Positions 1 to 17,800 are shown, counted from the first letter of the stretch. The stretch: DNA of 64,000 nucleotides from Sulfuricurvum sp. (GCA_030693335.1 JAUYAU010000007.1:57385-121384), one strand, 5' to 3'. Numbers and translations are program-made. Notes: generated by a model from the sequence alone, not told the origin.

Positions 1-56
1 GCTTATTTTAAGGAAGATTTAAATTGAAGAAAGAGAAGGAGTTTAGTTTTGTATTC

Positions 57-70
57 TTGGCCGAAGCCAA
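57..70 (-). terminator. Hairpin just after rpoC
   Basis: On the minus strand TTGGC and GCCAA pair around a TTCG tetraloop, a few bases past the rpoC stop. No U-tract follows at once (GAATAC comes next), so it may be a weak terminator or a 3'-end processing or stabilising hairpin rather than a full intrinsic terminator. The next gene downstream is outside the window. Confidence 0.35.
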
Positions 71-73
71 AAA

Positions 74-8723
<8,650 letters not shown>

Positions 8724-8804
8724 CTACCTCAATCAAGTTTGTATTCCCAAAGGGATGGGTAAATGCATGTCTAGTTAAGTGACCTTAACCGTATAACGAC
8801 GTAT

Positions 8805-8847
8805 GGGCACTTTTCCAAGATGAAAAAATCAACTCGGAAAAGTGCCC
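8805..8847 (-). promoter_or_regulatory. Long perfect hairpin in the rplL-rpoB spacer
   Basis: GGGCACTTTTCC (8805-8816) and GGAAAAGTGCCC (8836-8847) form a perfect 12-bp stem with a 19-base loop in the transcript between rplL and rpoB. In Escherichia coli the same spacer carries an RNase III cleavage site that separates ribosomal-protein and polymerase messages. Position and a long uninterrupted stem suggest the same job here; the function is inferred. Confidence 0.55.
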
Positions 8848-8856
8848 TTTTAAAAC

Positions 8857-8872
8857 GGAGGGAAAACCCTCC
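8857..8872 (-). terminator. Attenuator-like hairpin after rplL
   Basis: GGAGGG and CCCTCC pair around AAAA/TTTT, 13 bases past the rplL stop, followed in the minus direction by GTTTTAAAA. The short T-tract suggests partial termination, which would lower rpoBC expression relative to L7/L12 as in other bacteria. An AT-rich palindrome (8873-8887) overlaps the rplL stop next to it. Confidence 0.45.
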
Positions 8873-8885
8873 AATCATAAAATGA

Positions 8886-9254
8886 TTATTTTACTTCTAC
8901 TACTGCGCCAGCTTCTTCAAGCTCTTTTTTAGCGGCTTCAGCATCTTCTTTGTTGATACCCTCTTTGATAGTTGTTGGAGCGCCATCAACTGCATCTTTT
9001 GCCTCTTTAAGACCTAGACCAGTAAGTGCACGAACTACTTTAATTACGTTGATTTTCTTTTCACCAGCGTCTTTAAGGATAACATCAAACTCAGTTTTTT
9101 CTTCTGCAGCTTCTGCAACTACAGCGCCACCAGCAACCGCAACGGGTTGAGCAGATACTCCGAATTTTTCTTCGAATTCTTTAACAAGCTCAGAAAGCTC
9201 AAGGACAGAAAGGTTTGAGATAAACTCAAGAACGTCTTGTTTTGTAACAGCCAT
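8886..9254 (-). CDS. rplL: 50S ribosomal protein L7/L12
   Basis: Stalk protein of the large ribosomal subunit, 122 residues, that recruits translation GTPases. It shows the expected parts: an N-terminal helical dimerisation domain (about 1-35), an Ala/Val-rich hinge (about 36-52), and a C-terminal domain with the conserved [11 protein letters not shown] and [13 protein letters not shown] segments. The ATG has an AGGAG site. It lies directly after rplJ in the usual L10-L12 order. Confidence 0.97.
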   Translation of the reverse strand: MAVTKQDVLEFISNLSVLELSELVKEFEEKFGVSAQPVAVAGGAVVAEAAEEKTEFDVILKDAGEKKINVIKVVRALTGLGLKEAKDAVDGAPTTIKEGINKEDAEAAKKELEEAGAVVEVK

Positions 9255-9317
9255 TGTATTCTCCTAATTTTTTTGTTTTATGCCGATTTCAAATCCGGCA
9301 TTATATTGAAACAGTGA

Positions 9318-9797
9318 TTAAGCTGCTTCTTTTTGACGCTTAAGCGCATCGAGACCGATTGTGAAATTGCGTACTGGACCCATCCAAACAGATGCCAACA
9401 TACCAAGCAATTCTTCGCGACCAGGAAGTGTTGCGAATGCACGAACTTTTTTCTCATCAGCAGGTTCACCGTCGATATAAGCCATACGGATAACAAATTT
9501 GTCTTTAGCTTTAGCAAATTCAACCACTGTTTTAGCAGCAGCAATTGAATCTTCACCCCAAACAAAAATGTTAGTATCTGAAATAGCAAGACCTGTCATA
9601 TCTGCATTTGCCAAAGAAATAGAAGCAAGGGTGTTTTTAACCACTTGCACTTTTGTTTCTTTACCACGTGCAATCTTACGCAATTCTTCTAAATCAGATA
9701 CGGTAAGTCCACGGTAATCACACATTACTACAGCAGCAGCTGTTTTAAACTCTGATGTAAGAGCATTAACTATCTCTGATTTTTGTGTTTTATTCAT
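9318..9797 (-). CDS. rplJ: 50S ribosomal protein L10
   Basis: L10 (159 residues) anchors the L7/L12 dimers to the ribosome stalk base. The N-terminal part has the typical CDYRGLTVSDLEELR segment, which binds 23S rRNA; the C-terminal helix (about 130-159) holds L12 dimers. A structured leader lies just upstream, consistent with feedback control by the L10-L12 complex. The start has an AAAGGAG site. Confidence 0.96.
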   Translation of the reverse strand: MNKTQKSEIVNALTSEFKTAAAVVMCDYRGLTVSDLEELRKIARGKETKVQVVKNTLASISLANADMTGLAISDTNIFVWGEDSIAAAKTVVEFAKAKDKFVIRMAYIDGEPADEKKVRAFATLPGREELLGMLASVWMGPVRNFTIGLDALKRQKEAA

Positions 9798-9810
9798 CGT
9801 TTCTCCTTTC

Positions 9811-9870
9811 CAGACACAACTTCAAGCGGGGCAGATTACACTGATTAAGGCTTGCGCCCCCTACTGTCTT
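9811..9870 (-). promoter_or_regulatory. L10 leader (ribosomal protein autoregulatory RNA)
   Basis: The transcript between rplA and rplJ can fold with AGACA (near the 5' side) pairing with TGTCT close to the rplJ ribosome site, and an inner GGGGC/GCCCC pairing, with unpaired purine-rich bulges. This resembles the L10 leader family, where excess L10(L12)4 binds the message and represses rplJL. The call rests on position and hand folding. Confidence 0.6.
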
Positions 9871-9899
9871 AAGTCCATAAGATAAAATAGTTAATTTGA

Positions 9900-10595
9900 T
9901 TAACGAATGTCTAAAAGCTCTTGAATATCAAATTTAATAGCAGGGCTCATAGTCAATGAAAGTGCCGCATTTTTGATATAACGACCCTTAGCAGTTGAAG
10001 GTTTTGCACGGTTGATAGCACCGACAAACGCTTTTATGTTTTCTTCGATTTTTGCTGCGTCAAAACTTACTTTACCAACACCCGCATGGATATTTCCTTT
10101 TTTGTCAACGCGGAAATTAACTTGTCCGCCTTTAACATTAGAAACAGCCTTAGCGATATCAGCCGTAACTGTACCTGTCTTAGGGTTAGGCATAATACCT
10201 TTTGGCCCAAGGATACGACCAACTTGACCAACAAGACCCATACAATCAGGGGCAGCAACAACGATATCGAAGTTGATGTTACCGGACTTGATTTGTTCAA
10301 CCAAATCTTCAGCACCAACGATGTCGGCACCGGCTGCTTTAGCTTCATCCGCTTTAGCACCTTTTGCAAATACTGCAACACGAACCACTTTTCCCGTACC
10401 GTGAGGAAGCACAACAGCGCCACGGATCATCTGGTCAGCGTGACGAGGATCAACATTAAGGTTAAGAGCAATTTCAACAGTCTCGTCGAATTTTGCAGAT
10501 TTTAATTCTTGTAAAAAAACAGATGCATCTGCTACGCTGTAGCTTTTTGCCAAATCAATTTTTTCACTTAATAATTTGTAGCGTTTTCCTGCCAT
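9900..10595 (-). CDS. rplA: 50S ribosomal protein L1
   Basis: L1 (231 residues) forms the mobile L1 stalk that handles E-site tRNA. The conserved [18 protein letters not shown] segment (about residues 127-144) and the preceding [11 protein letters not shown] segment identify it. It follows rplK in the standard order. In other bacteria L1 represses the rplKA message. Confidence 0.97.
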   Translation of the reverse strand: MAGKRYKLLSEKIDLAKSYSVADASVFLQELKSAKFDETVEIALNLNVDPRHADQMIRGAVVLPHGTGKVVRVAVFAKGAKADEAKAAGADIVGAEDLVEQIKSGNINFDIVVAAPDCMGLVGQVGRILGPKGIMPNPKTGTVTADIAKAVSNVKGGQVNFRVDKKGNIHAGVGKVSFDAAKIEENIKAFVGAINRAKPSTAKGRYIKNAALSLTMSPAIKFDIQELLDIR

Positions 10596-10663
10596 AATAA
10601 TTCTCCATAAAATAGAATCTGCCGCATAATTTAGGCTCTTTGCGGTCGAAGAGTTAAAGGTTT

Positions 10664-11089
10664 TTAGTCGACGATGTCAACACCCATTGAACGTGCAGAA
10701 CCAGTGATAGTTGCTACAGCTGCGTCAATACTGTCAGTATTCATGTCTTGTATTTTTTGCTTAACGATTTCCATCAATTGAGCTTTAGTGATTTTACCCA
10801 CTTTGTTTTTCATCGGATTATCAGTCCCTTTTTTAAGGCCAGCTGCTTTCATGATAAGAGCAGATGCCGGGGGCTGTTTTGTAATGAATGAAAACGTTTT
10901 GTCCGCATATACAGTAATAACTACAGGGAGTTTAAAACCTGCTTTATCTTTTGTACGCTCGTTAAACGCCTTACAAAATTCCATGATGTTAACACCACGT
11001 TGACCAAGTGCAGGGCCTACCGGCGGTGCCGGATTAGCCGCGCCAGCTTGAACTTGTAACTTAATGTAACCAGTGATTTTCTTTGCCAT
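10664..11089 (-). CDS. rplK: 50S ribosomal protein L11
   Basis: L11 (141 residues) binds the GTPase-associated region of 23S rRNA and is needed for RelA activation and factor-dependent steps. The N-terminal [18 protein letters not shown] signature and the [12 protein letters not shown] segment are present. The C-terminal rRNA-binding domain ends with a [16 protein letters not shown] tail. It lies between nusG and rplA. Confidence 0.97.
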   Translation of the reverse strand: MAKKITGYIKLQVQAGAANPAPPVGPALGQRGVNIMEFCKAFNERTKDKAGFKLPVVITVYADKTFSFITKQPPASALIMKAAGLKKGTDNPMKNKVGKITKAQLMEIVKQKIQDMNTDSIDAAVATITGSARSMGVDIVD

Positions 11090-11110
11090 TTGTGCTTCCT
11101 TTTTTTGAGA

Positions 11111-11641
11111 TTAAATAATTTTTTCGACTTGCGTATACGATATATCAACCGGTGTACTACGCCCAAAGATAGAAACATTAAGTTTTAATGTACCATGTTC
11201 AAGATCGTATTCATCAACTGTTCCTGTAAAGTTTGCAAATGGACCGTCAATAATACGAACCATTTCCCCATTGTCAAAATAGACTTTTGGTTTAGGGGCA
11301 GCACGATTTGCCACACGATCCAATATAACGTTAATGTCATTGTCACTTAATGGCGTTGGCTTACTGCCCTCACCAATAAAGCCTGCAACTCTCGGAAGAG
11401 ATTGTATTTTATGCTGCAAATCAACACTGAGATCCATATTGGCAAAAACATACCCTGAATAAAGAGAACGTTCCGTTATTTTTTTCTTGCCATTTTTAAC
11501 TTCAATGACGTCTTCAGTAGGGACAATAACTTCTGTTATTACCTCTTCAAGATGATTTTCAGCGATAATATTCTCGATTGCAGCTTTCACACTACGCTCG
11601 CTGCCGGCATAAGTTTGAATTGAGTACCAACGATGTGCCAT
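11111..11641 (-). CDS. nusG: Transcription antitermination/elongation factor NusG
   Basis: NusG binds RNA polymerase and couples it to Rho or the ribosome. The 176-residue protein has the N-terminal NGN domain starting with RWYSIQTYAGSE and the C-terminal KOW domain (about 120-176) with VRIIDGPFANFTGTVDEYD. It is 9 bases downstream of secE, the classical secE-nusG pairing. Confidence 0.97.
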   Translation of the reverse strand: MAHRWYSIQTYAGSERSVKAAIENIIAENHLEEVITEVIVPTEDVIEVKNGKKKITERSLYSGYVFANMDLSVDLQHKIQSLPRVAGFIGEGSKPTPLSDNDINVILDRVANRAAPKPKVYFDNGEMVRIIDGPFANFTGTVDEYDLEHGTLKLNVSIFGRSTPVDISYTQVEKII

Positions 11642-11650
11642 ATTTTTTCC

Positions 11651-11836
11651 TTAACCCAAAATTGCCGATAATAATGATGACATTGCAAAGTCAACCAATG
11701 CCAAGAAAAGAACAACAAAAGTCACGACTACTAGAACGGCGATGAACGCCTGCTTAACTTGCGGCTTTGTTGGAAAAATGACTTTTGCCAACTCAAGCTT
11801 TGCAGATCTGAAATAATTGTTTACACTGTTTTTCAT
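11651..11836 (-). CDS. secE: Preprotein translocase subunit SecE
   Basis: Small clamp subunit of the SecYEG translocon. The 61-residue form has one C-terminal membrane segment (about 30-52) preceded by the conserved amphipathic ELAKVIFPTK region, as expected for the single-span SecE of most bacteria. The frame is open further upstream to 11884, but I chose the ATG at 11836 because it has an AAGGA site seven bases away and the upstream residues are not family-like. Confidence 0.92.
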   Translation of the reverse strand: MKNSVNNYFRSAKLELAKVIFPTKPQVKQAFIAVLVVVTFVVLFLALVDFAMSSLLSAILG

Positions 11837-11902
11837 ACCATGATCCTTAGGACATTTCCAACGAATAAAGCCCGAAAGCATCATTAGTTTAAAATGCTTG
11901 TG

Positions 11903-11977
11903 GCAGGCCAGGGGGGATTCGAACCCGCAACCATCGGATTTGGAATCCGGCGCTCTACCATTGGAGCTACTGACCTA
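11903..11977 (-). tRNA. tRNA-Trp (CCA anticodon)
   Basis: A full cloverleaf can be drawn on the minus strand. The acceptor stem begins AGGTCAG, the anticodon loop is TTCCAAA with CCA, the T-loop is TTCGAAT, and CCA is encoded at the 3' end. It lies between rpmG and secE, its usual place in many bacteria. The ends may be off by one base. Confidence 0.93.
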
Positions 11978-11982
11978 TAAAA

Positions 11983-11995
11983 TCCCCGAAGGGGA
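11983..11995 (-). terminator. Short GC hairpin between rpmG and tRNA-Trp
   Basis: TCCCC and GGGGA pair around a TTC(G) turn on the minus strand, followed by TTTTAT just before the tRNA. It could be a weak terminator or mark the 3' end of the rpmG message before tRNA processing. Confidence 0.4.
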
Positions 11996-11999
11996 CAAC

Positions 12000-12152
12000 T
12001 TAAAGTTTTGCTTCTTTGTGAACCGTGTGCTCACGACAGAATTTACAAAATTTGTTTGCTGAGAATTTCTCAGTATGAGTTTTTTTATTCTTAGTAATGT
12101 GATAGTTACGACGTGTGCACTTTTCACAAGCTAAATGTATATTTTCGCGCAT
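12000..12152 (-). CDS. rpmG: 50S ribosomal protein L33
   Basis: A 50-codon gene found by reading the minus strand between tuf and tRNA-Trp. The product starts MRENIHLACEKC and has two CxxC pairs (C9/C12 and C36/C39), so it is the zinc-binding (C+) form of L33. An AAGG site precedes the ATG. Confidence 0.95.
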   Translation of the reverse strand: MRENIHLACEKCTRRNYHITKNKKTHTEKFSANKFCKFCREHTVHKEAKL

Positions 12153-12189
12153 GTTAAACCTTATGTTCCGACCCTAGGGCCGGGTAAAA

Positions 12190-13389
12190 TTATGCAAGGA
12201 TTTTAGAAACAACACCTGCACCGACAGTACGTCCACCCTCACGGATAGCGAAACGAGTTCCCTCTTCCATAGCGATTGGGTGAATCAATTCAGCGAAAAT
12301 TTTAACGTTATCGCCTGGCATAACCATTTCTGTACCTTCTTGCAAAGTGATTGCACCAGTACAGTCAGTAGTACGAACATAGAATTGTGGGCGGTAACCG
12401 TTGAAGAATGGAGTATGACGTCCACCCTCTTCTTTGCTCAATACGTAAATCTCTGCCTCAAATTTTGTGTGAGGATTGATTGACTTAGGCTTACAAAGAA
12501 CTTGACCACGCTCAACATCTTCTTTCTTAGTACCACGAAGCAAGATTCCGCAGTTATCGCCTGCTTCACCCATTTCCATTTCTTTACGGAACATTTCAAC
12601 ACCAGTTACGGTAGTTGTTTGTGTATCACGGATACCAACGATTTCGATAGTTTCGCCGATTTTGATAGTACCACGCTCGATACGACCCGTAACAACGGTT
12701 CCACGACCAGAGATAGAGAAAACGTCCTCTACTGGCATCAAGAAATCTTTGTCCATTTCACGAACTGGCTGAGGAATATAACGATCTACTTCGTCCATCA
12801 ATTTAATGATTTTAGCAGCCCAGTCACCGATGATACCTTTTTTCGCTTCTTCAAGCGCTTGATATGCAGAACCAGCTACGATTGGAGTATCGTCACCTGG
12901 AAAATCGTACATATCAAGAAGTTCACGAATTTCCATCTCAACAAGCTCAAGAAGTTCTTCATCATCAACCAAGTCTTCTTTGTTCATGAAAACAACGATA
13001 TATGGAACACCAACTTGACGTGAAAGCAAGATGTGCTCACGCGTTTGTGGCATTGGGCCATCCGCTGCAGAAACAACAAGAATCGCGCCGTCCATTTGAG
13101 CAGCACCCGTAATCATGTTTTTAACATAGTCCGCGTGACCAGGACAGTCAACGTGTGCATAGTGACGTGCATCTGTTTCGTACTCAACGTGTGAAGTAGC
13201 GATCGTAATTCCGCGCTCGCGCTCTTCTGGAGCGTTGTCGATTTGATCGTAGTCCATAAATTTAGCACCAGTTTTAGTTGCCAAAACAGCGGTAATTGCT
13301 GCTGTCAACGTAGTTTTACCGTGGTCAACGTGACCGATAGTACCGATGTTACAGTGTGGTTTAGTACGTGTAAACTTTTCTTTTGCCAT
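12190..13389 (-). CDS. tuf: Translation elongation factor Tu
   Basis: EF-Tu (399 residues) is the GTPase that delivers aminoacyl-tRNA. G-domain motifs are all visible: GHVDHGKTT (about 18-26), DCPGH (about 80-84), NKED (about 135-138) and GSAY. Domains 2 and 3 follow, ending in the conserved [15 protein letters not shown] tail. It is embedded between a tRNA cluster and rpmG, a typical tRNA-tufB arrangement. A GGAGG site precedes the ATG. It is the only tuf gene in this window. Confidence 0.98.
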   Translation of the reverse strand: MAKEKFTRTKPHCNIGTIGHVDHGKTTLTAAITAVLATKTGAKFMDYDQIDNAPEERERGITIATSHVEYETDARHYAHVDCPGHADYVKNMITGAAQMDGAILVVSAADGPMPQTREHILLSRQVGVPYIVVFMNKEDLVDDEELLELVEMEIRELLDMYDFPGDDTPIVAGSAYQALEEAKKGIIGDWAAKIIKLMDEVDRYIPQPVREMDKDFLMPVEDVFSISGRGTVVTGRIERGTIKIGETIEIVGIRDTQTTTVTGVEMFRKEMEMGEAGDNCGILLRGTKKEDVERGQVLCKPKSINPHTKFEAEIYVLSKEEGGRHTPFFNGYRPQFYVRTTDCTGAITLQEGTEMVMPGDNVKIFAELIHPIAMEEGTRFAIREGGRTVGAGVVSKILA

Positions 13390-13424
13390 AGTGTCCTCCG
13401 ACTGAAATTTAAAATGAATTTGGA

Positions 13425-13430
13425 ATTATA
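13425..13430 (-). promoter_or_regulatory. Candidate -10 element upstream of tuf
   Basis: TATAAT preceded by TTTTTTGG lies about 36 bases before the tuf ATG on the minus strand. No good -35 is seen, which is normal for sigma-70 promoters in Campylobacterota. It could give tuf extra transcription independent of the tRNA promoter. Confidence 0.45.
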
Positions 13431-13482
13431 CCAAAAAACAGCTGAAATAGCTTTCAAGCTTTCAAATATTACAAATTATTGC

Positions 13483-13557
<75 letters not shown>

Positions 13558-13654
13558 ATAAACAATGATATATTTGTATTTGGAAGCTTAAAAACTATTT
13601 TACGGTTTTAGGTAATTATGAAGTAGATTTATGAAATTGTACTTCAGCTCCCAG

Positions 13655-13731
<77 letters not shown>

Positions 13732-13734
13732 AGA

Positions 13735-13820
<86 letters not shown>

Positions 13821-13875
13821 ACGGCCTAATCTGGTCTAACACTGATAATATTGTATACATTCCGATTTCGTTCAA

Positions 13876-13952
13876 TGGTGCCGGCACGAGGACTTGAACC
13901 CCGGGCCTGCTGATTACAAATCAGCTGCTCTAGCCAACTGAGCTATGCCGGC
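13876..13952 (-). tRNA. tRNA-Thr (TGT anticodon)
   Basis: The minus-strand cloverleaf has acceptor GCCGGCA, anticodon stem GCTGA/TCAGC, loop TTTGTAA with anticodon TGT, T-loop TTCAAGT and encoded CCA. It is the first transcribed gene of the tRNA-tuf cluster. Confidence 0.95.
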
Positions 13953-13972
13953 ATTGGCGAAATGGAGCTGAA

Positions 13973-14001
13973 ATTATAGTTCCTTTTTCTTTAAATGTCA
14001 A
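13973..14001 (-). promoter_or_regulatory. Consensus sigma-70 promoter of the tRNA-tuf cluster
   Basis: On the minus strand TTGACA (13996-14001) and TATAAT (13973-13978) are separated by exactly 17 bases, a perfect consensus promoter. It points into tRNA-Thr(UGU), whose 5' end is about 20 bases downstream, and may drive the tRNA-tuf-rpmG-secE-nusG genes and beyond. Such a perfect -35 is rare in this phylum, consistent with a very strong stable-RNA promoter. Confidence 0.85.
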
Positions 14002-14015
14002 GAGTAATTTGTAAT

Positions 14016-14753
14016 TCATCCAATTGCGTAAACAATCTCATTTTTTTTCTCTGTTTTAACTATATCTATAATCCTAAGTCCATCAATATTTATTTCCTTG
14101 AAATCGTTTATTGAATCAATCTTATTTTTTGCTATTGCATTCAAAACAACACCGCGATAGGCTTTTGCCCAATGACTGACTACTTTTCCCTCTTTTAAAA
14201 ACTTCAAAGTCAATGGAGGTTTACTGCATGTATAAAATTTATCATAAAATCCTGCGCGTAGATCAATAACTTCCTGTTCCCCAATCAATGCATTTAATGA
14301 AGCGGTAAAATATTTTTTGTAAAATTTTTCAGGGGCCATAGAATCAATAGTCGAACCTTGCTTTAATTTATAATCAGGAATAGAGTCACCGGCACGTATG
14401 GGACCAAATAAGTTTGAGAATATAATAACATTACTATCAATATAAGCCTGTTCTAAGGGGCATAACTGAGCATATGCTAGATAATCATAGGCAACCCCGT
14501 CGTAGCGCTCTATCGCTTTCATCGTAGGGGCATTATCAAAAGGAGTTTTATACCTCGCAAACTCTTTTTCATCTTTGAGCCCAAAAAGTTCATTTAAAGT
14601 ATCGTAGTCGCCCATACGCAGTACGTGTTCATATTTACTGATCACCTCGAGACGTTTTTCATAAAGTTCTGGAAACATTAATAATTTACGATTTAAACTG
14701 GGAATTTCTCCACCTGCTCGCTTACCCTCACTTGGAGCAAATAAAATAATCAT
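14016..14753 (-). CDS. yaaA: YaaA family peroxide stress protein
   Basis: A 245-residue protein of the YaaA (DUF328) family. In E. coli this family protects DNA during peroxide stress by limiting free iron. The N-terminus MIILFAPSEGKR and internal NLFGPIRAGDSIPDYKLKQG and VSHWAKAYRG segments are characteristic. It is 2 bases downstream of the antiporter gene, so the two are probably cotranscribed. The molecular activity is not firmly known. Confidence 0.88.
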   Translation of the reverse strand: MIILFAPSEGKRAGGEIPSLNRKLLMFPELYEKRLEVISKYEHVLRMGDYDTLNELFGLKDEKEFARYKTPFDNAPTMKAIERYDGVAYDYLAYAQLCPLEQAYIDSNVIIFSNLFGPIRAGDSIPDYKLKQGSTIDSMAPEKFYKKYFTASLNALIGEQEVIDLRAGFYDKFYTCSKPPLTLKFLKEGKVVSHWAKAYRGVVLNAIAKNKIDSINDFKEINIDGLRIIDIVKTEKKNEIVYAIG

Positions 14754-14755
14754 AA

Positions 14756-15904
14756 TCAGTAATACGTAGCAATAATGCCATAGCTAAGAAAGAACATCAA
14801 ATGAGAAGCACCTTCAAAATAATTGGTCTCCCCCTCTTCGGTTGTTTTCCATACCAATAGAATTGTAAGAAGCAAGGCCCCAATTTGAAGCGGATTAAAG
14901 TCAAGTGTCAAGTTAATCCCAGAGTAATAAGCCAAAAGCATTAAAATCGGAACAGTCAAGATAATCGAAACTGTTGATGCTCCCATAGCAATGTTAACAA
15001 CACGTTGAATTTGATCATTACGTGCAGCACGCACTGCCGTAAAAATCTCAGGCGATACGCTGATAATAGCAATGATTAATCCCGACAGACCTGCTGAAAT
15101 TCCATATTCACGTGCAAGCTTGATCCCATGGTCAGCGAAAATCTCTGCACCTAAAGCAATAATTCCTATCAGTACAAAAATAACAATAAAATTAACTCCT
15201 GTATGTAAGTGTTCAAAAATATAATCACTGGAATCGTTTTCATCAATTTCACCCTCTTCTTCTTGAAGTTTACGCTTAAGACGAAAAAAACGGCTTCGTG
15301 CGGTTGCTTTAAAAAAATGCGTGTGCGTTTGGGTTTGAAAAATAAAAATAATCAGATAAAAAAACATAAGTAATCCAGCTATCAAATGACTTACTTGTGT
15401 TAACGCTTTTGATCCGTGCTCTGTGTGGCTCAGTAATCCTGGAACCAACAAAGCAGAAGATGCAACGAATAAAACGGTACTGTAAGCACTAGAGGTCTCT
15501 TTATTATGCTGTTGCTGACTGTATGCAAGGCCCCCTAAAAAGACTGAAAGTCCTAAAAGAACATTTAAATCTACAATTACTGCAGAGATAATTCCACCCT
15601 TGACCGTTTCTAAAACATCTGGGCTGTGCCGAACTTCGAGTAAAATCATATAGAGCAAAACAATCTCAACAACAACGGCACTAAATGTCAGAACAAAACT
15701 GCCATACGGCTCATGCAAACGCTCCGAAAGGATGTCGGCAACTTCAGCAACCGTGAGAGAAAAAGCAGCAATACCAATGGCTGAAAAGAGCGTAGCCATC
15801 ATACCATCGCCTTGAGCATGAAAGAAAAAAGCAAATAGCATTGAAACAATTCCCGTGAATATGTCCCAATAATCTTCTATAAAATAGCGTATCCGCCTGT
15901 CCAA
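14756..15904 (-). CDS. ChaA-like calcium/cation:proton antiporter
   Basis: An integral membrane protein of 382 residues with about ten to eleven hydrophobic segments. Two inverted CaCA-type repeats carry the acidic motifs: AEVADILSERLHEPYGSFVL with VVEIVLL (about 53-85), and a second with VSPEIFTAVRAARND (about 280-300). A charged cytoplasmic loop (about 200-225, rich in E and D) separates the halves. This matches Ca2+:H+ antiporters related to ChaA. Substrate (calcium, sodium or potassium) cannot be decided from sequence. It lies between corA and yaaA on the same strand. Confidence 0.8.
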   Translation of the reverse strand: MDRRIRYFIEDYWDIFTGIVSMLFAFFFHAQGDGMMATLFSAIGIAAFSLTVAEVADILSERLHEPYGSFVLTFSAVVVEIVLLYMILLEVRHSPDVLETVKGGIISAVIVDLNVLLGLSVFLGGLAYSQQQHNKETSSAYSTVLFVASSALLVPGLLSHTEHGSKALTQVSHLIAGLLMFFYLIIFIFQTQTHTHFFKATARSRFFRLKRKLQEEEGEIDENDSSDYIFEHLHTGVNFIVIFVLIGIIALGAEIFADHGIKLAREYGISAGLSGLIIAIISVSPEIFTAVRAARNDQIQRVVNIAMGASTVSIILTVPILMLLAYYSGINLTLDFNPLQIGALLLTILLVWKTTEEGETNYFEGASHLMFFLSYGIIATYY

Positions 15905-15965
15905 AGGTCTATCCTTTTATCTGTTTGATTATGTATAGTATCATATCATTACTCATTGCTTATTT

Positions 15966-16919
15966 TTAAATAAGCCCTTTTCGTTTAAAAATATAAATGG
16001 GTAAGATAGACGAACAGATCATTAGAAACACCGACAACCCATAGCCATATTCCCAATTTAATTCCGGCATAATCTTAAAATTCATCCCATAAATACTTGC
16101 AATCAACGTTGGAGGTAAGAAAATTACATTCACAATTGTAAATATTTTAATGACTTTATTTTGCTGAATACTCAAAAGACCGACAAAAACATTTTGCAGA
16201 TAATCAAGCCGTTGAAAATTAAAATCAGTGTAATCAACAAGCGACTTAATGTCTTTAAGCATTATCGTTACATCATTTTTCAATGACGGTTTGTATTTAT
16301 CTGATTTTAAAAAGGAACTCAAAATACGTTGCTTATCCGTTAAACTTTCACGGATCTGCATATTTAAGTCCTCAAAAGAGGAAATTTTTTCCAAGATTTC
16401 TTCATCATCATTTTTATAATCGGTAAAAACGTGCTTACGTATTCTCGCAATATCTCGAGAAAGTTTTTCAATAATGTCCGCATCCGCATCAATACGAATA
16501 TCCAAAAGATTACAAAAAACATCGTAACCGCTGTCAAATTGTTGAGGCGTTGCATACACTTTACGGTTAAACTCTTCGAAAGTGTACAATGCAGCGTAAC
16601 GAATCGATATCAATAGCCCCCGATAGAGTATAAAAGAGACGGTTTCATTAAAAGAGTTTTGATTTGAGCTGATCAAAAAGTAGCTGTTAATTTCAATTTT
16701 GTCATTTTCTTCCCAATAACGCGAACTGATCTCAATCTCTTCAGTTTCTTGTTTCGTCGGAAATTTAATACCAAAGGTATTTTCAATAAAAATAATCTCA
16801 TCATGCGTTGGCATAAGCATATCAATCCAGATCACACGATCAATAACATCTCCATCAAGATCAGACATGGTGTCAATAAGTGCAATAGCATTTTCATTTT
16901 TAACAAAACATTTAATCAT
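15966..16919 (-). CDS. corA: CorA family magnesium/divalent metal channel
   Basis: A 317-residue protein with a long cytoplasmic N-terminal domain, a stalk helix and two C-terminal membrane helices. The signature YGMNF lies at the end of the first membrane helix (about residue 278) and a basic KRKG tail follows the second. The acidic loop between the helices (MPELNWEYG) is typical. It normally forms a pentameric Mg2+/Co2+ channel in the inner membrane. Its start overlaps the stop of the radical SAM gene by one base. Confidence 0.92.
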   Translation of the reverse strand: MIKCFVKNENAIALIDTMSDLDGDVIDRVIWIDMLMPTHDEIIFIENTFGIKFPTKQETEEIEISSRYWEENDKIEINSYFLISSNQNSFNETVSFILYRGLLISIRYAALYTFEEFNRKVYATPQQFDSGYDVFCNLLDIRIDADADIIEKLSRDIARIRKHVFTDYKNDDEEILEKISSFEDLNMQIRESLTDKQRILSSFLKSDKYKPSLKNDVTIMLKDIKSLVDYTDFNFQRLDYLQNVFVGLLSIQQNKVIKIFTIVNVIFLPPTLIASIYGMNFKIMPELNWEYGYGLSVFLMICSSILPIYIFKRKGLI

Positions 16920-17800
16920 TACAGTACCCCTTTCTCAAAACGTTCTTTGTAGCTGCACTTTTGACACAGTTCTTCAACTGCATAACCATTTTTAAAGCCA
17001 ATAAGGACTGTGCAAGCACGCTCGGATGTTAGAATTTTACCCAAATTTGTCACATGTAGGTTACCTAATTCAATAATCCCCTCACCATCCAAGCAACACG
17101 GCACAACACGGCCATCTGCAAGTATCGCAACTTGTTTGCTCAAGCCATGACAATATCCATCCCCTGAGACTTCATTATTCAAACTTGGCCATTGAAAGTA
17201 TCGATCAAAATGTAGCAATATTTTAGATGCAATGCGTAAGGACTGCCGCTCACCACTTATATTGGTACGAATAAATCCTGTTTCTAAAGAAAAATGTTTT
17301 TCCAATAGGATAAAAAGCTTTTCATTAAAGGTTTCTTCACTGCATGCTTCATCCAAATTCCATAATCGTAAATTGATAAAAAATTCGCGTGGCTGTTCCA
17401 ACTTTTCATCGCAAAATGCTAAAATGTTCTCCATATAAGTATCAAAACTGCGTGAAGCACTGTTTTTATTAAAACTGTTCAATGAAATATTAACCTGTTT
17501 AATACAGGGGTGAAATAACATCCTACGTCGTGGTTCATCCAAATAAAAACCGCTCGTCGTAATCATGACCGAAAAACCTAATCCATCAGCAACGTCTAAA
17601 TAATCGCATAAATTTGACAAAACCATAGGATCACCCATCACATGCAGTGCAATATCGTGGGTGTACTCTTGAAGTTGTACTAAAATGGACTCAAAAAAAG
17701 AAAGACTCATCGTCTGAGTCGGCTGATCTTTAGGGGGACAAAAACTGCATGCTAAGCCACAGACATTGGTTATTTCAATGTAGGCACGATGAAACTTCAT
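16919..17800 (-). CDS. Radical SAM/SPASM domain protein
   Basis: A 293-residue radical SAM enzyme. C14, C18 and C21 form the CX3CX2C site for the SAM-binding [4Fe-4S] cluster. A C-terminal SPASM-like region has a cysteine-rich run (CHG, VPCCLDGEG and CQKCSYKERF) that would bind an auxiliary cluster. SPASM enzymes often modify peptides, but no short precursor peptide gene is visible next to it, so the substrate is unknown. It lies between a SpoU methylase and corA. Confidence 0.8.
   Translation of the reverse strand: MKFHRAYIEITNVCGLACSFCPPKDQPTQTMSLSFFESILVQLQEYTHDIALHVMGDPMVLSNLCDYLDVADGLGFSVMITTSGFYLDEPRRRMLFHPCIKQVNISLNSFNKNSASRSFDTYMENILAFCDEKLEQPREFFINLRLWNLDEACSEETFNEKLFILLEKHFSLETGFIRTNISGERQSLRIASKILLHFDRYFQWPSLNNEVSGDGYCHGLSKQVAILADGRVVPCCLDGEGIIELGNLHVTNLGKILTSERACTVLIGFKNGYAVEELCQKCSYKERFEKGVL

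Noticed and set aside
12502..13023. 173-codon plus-strand frame opposite tuf
   Set aside because: It is antisense to the highly conserved tuf gene and reflects its codon bias; composition is unlike a real protein.
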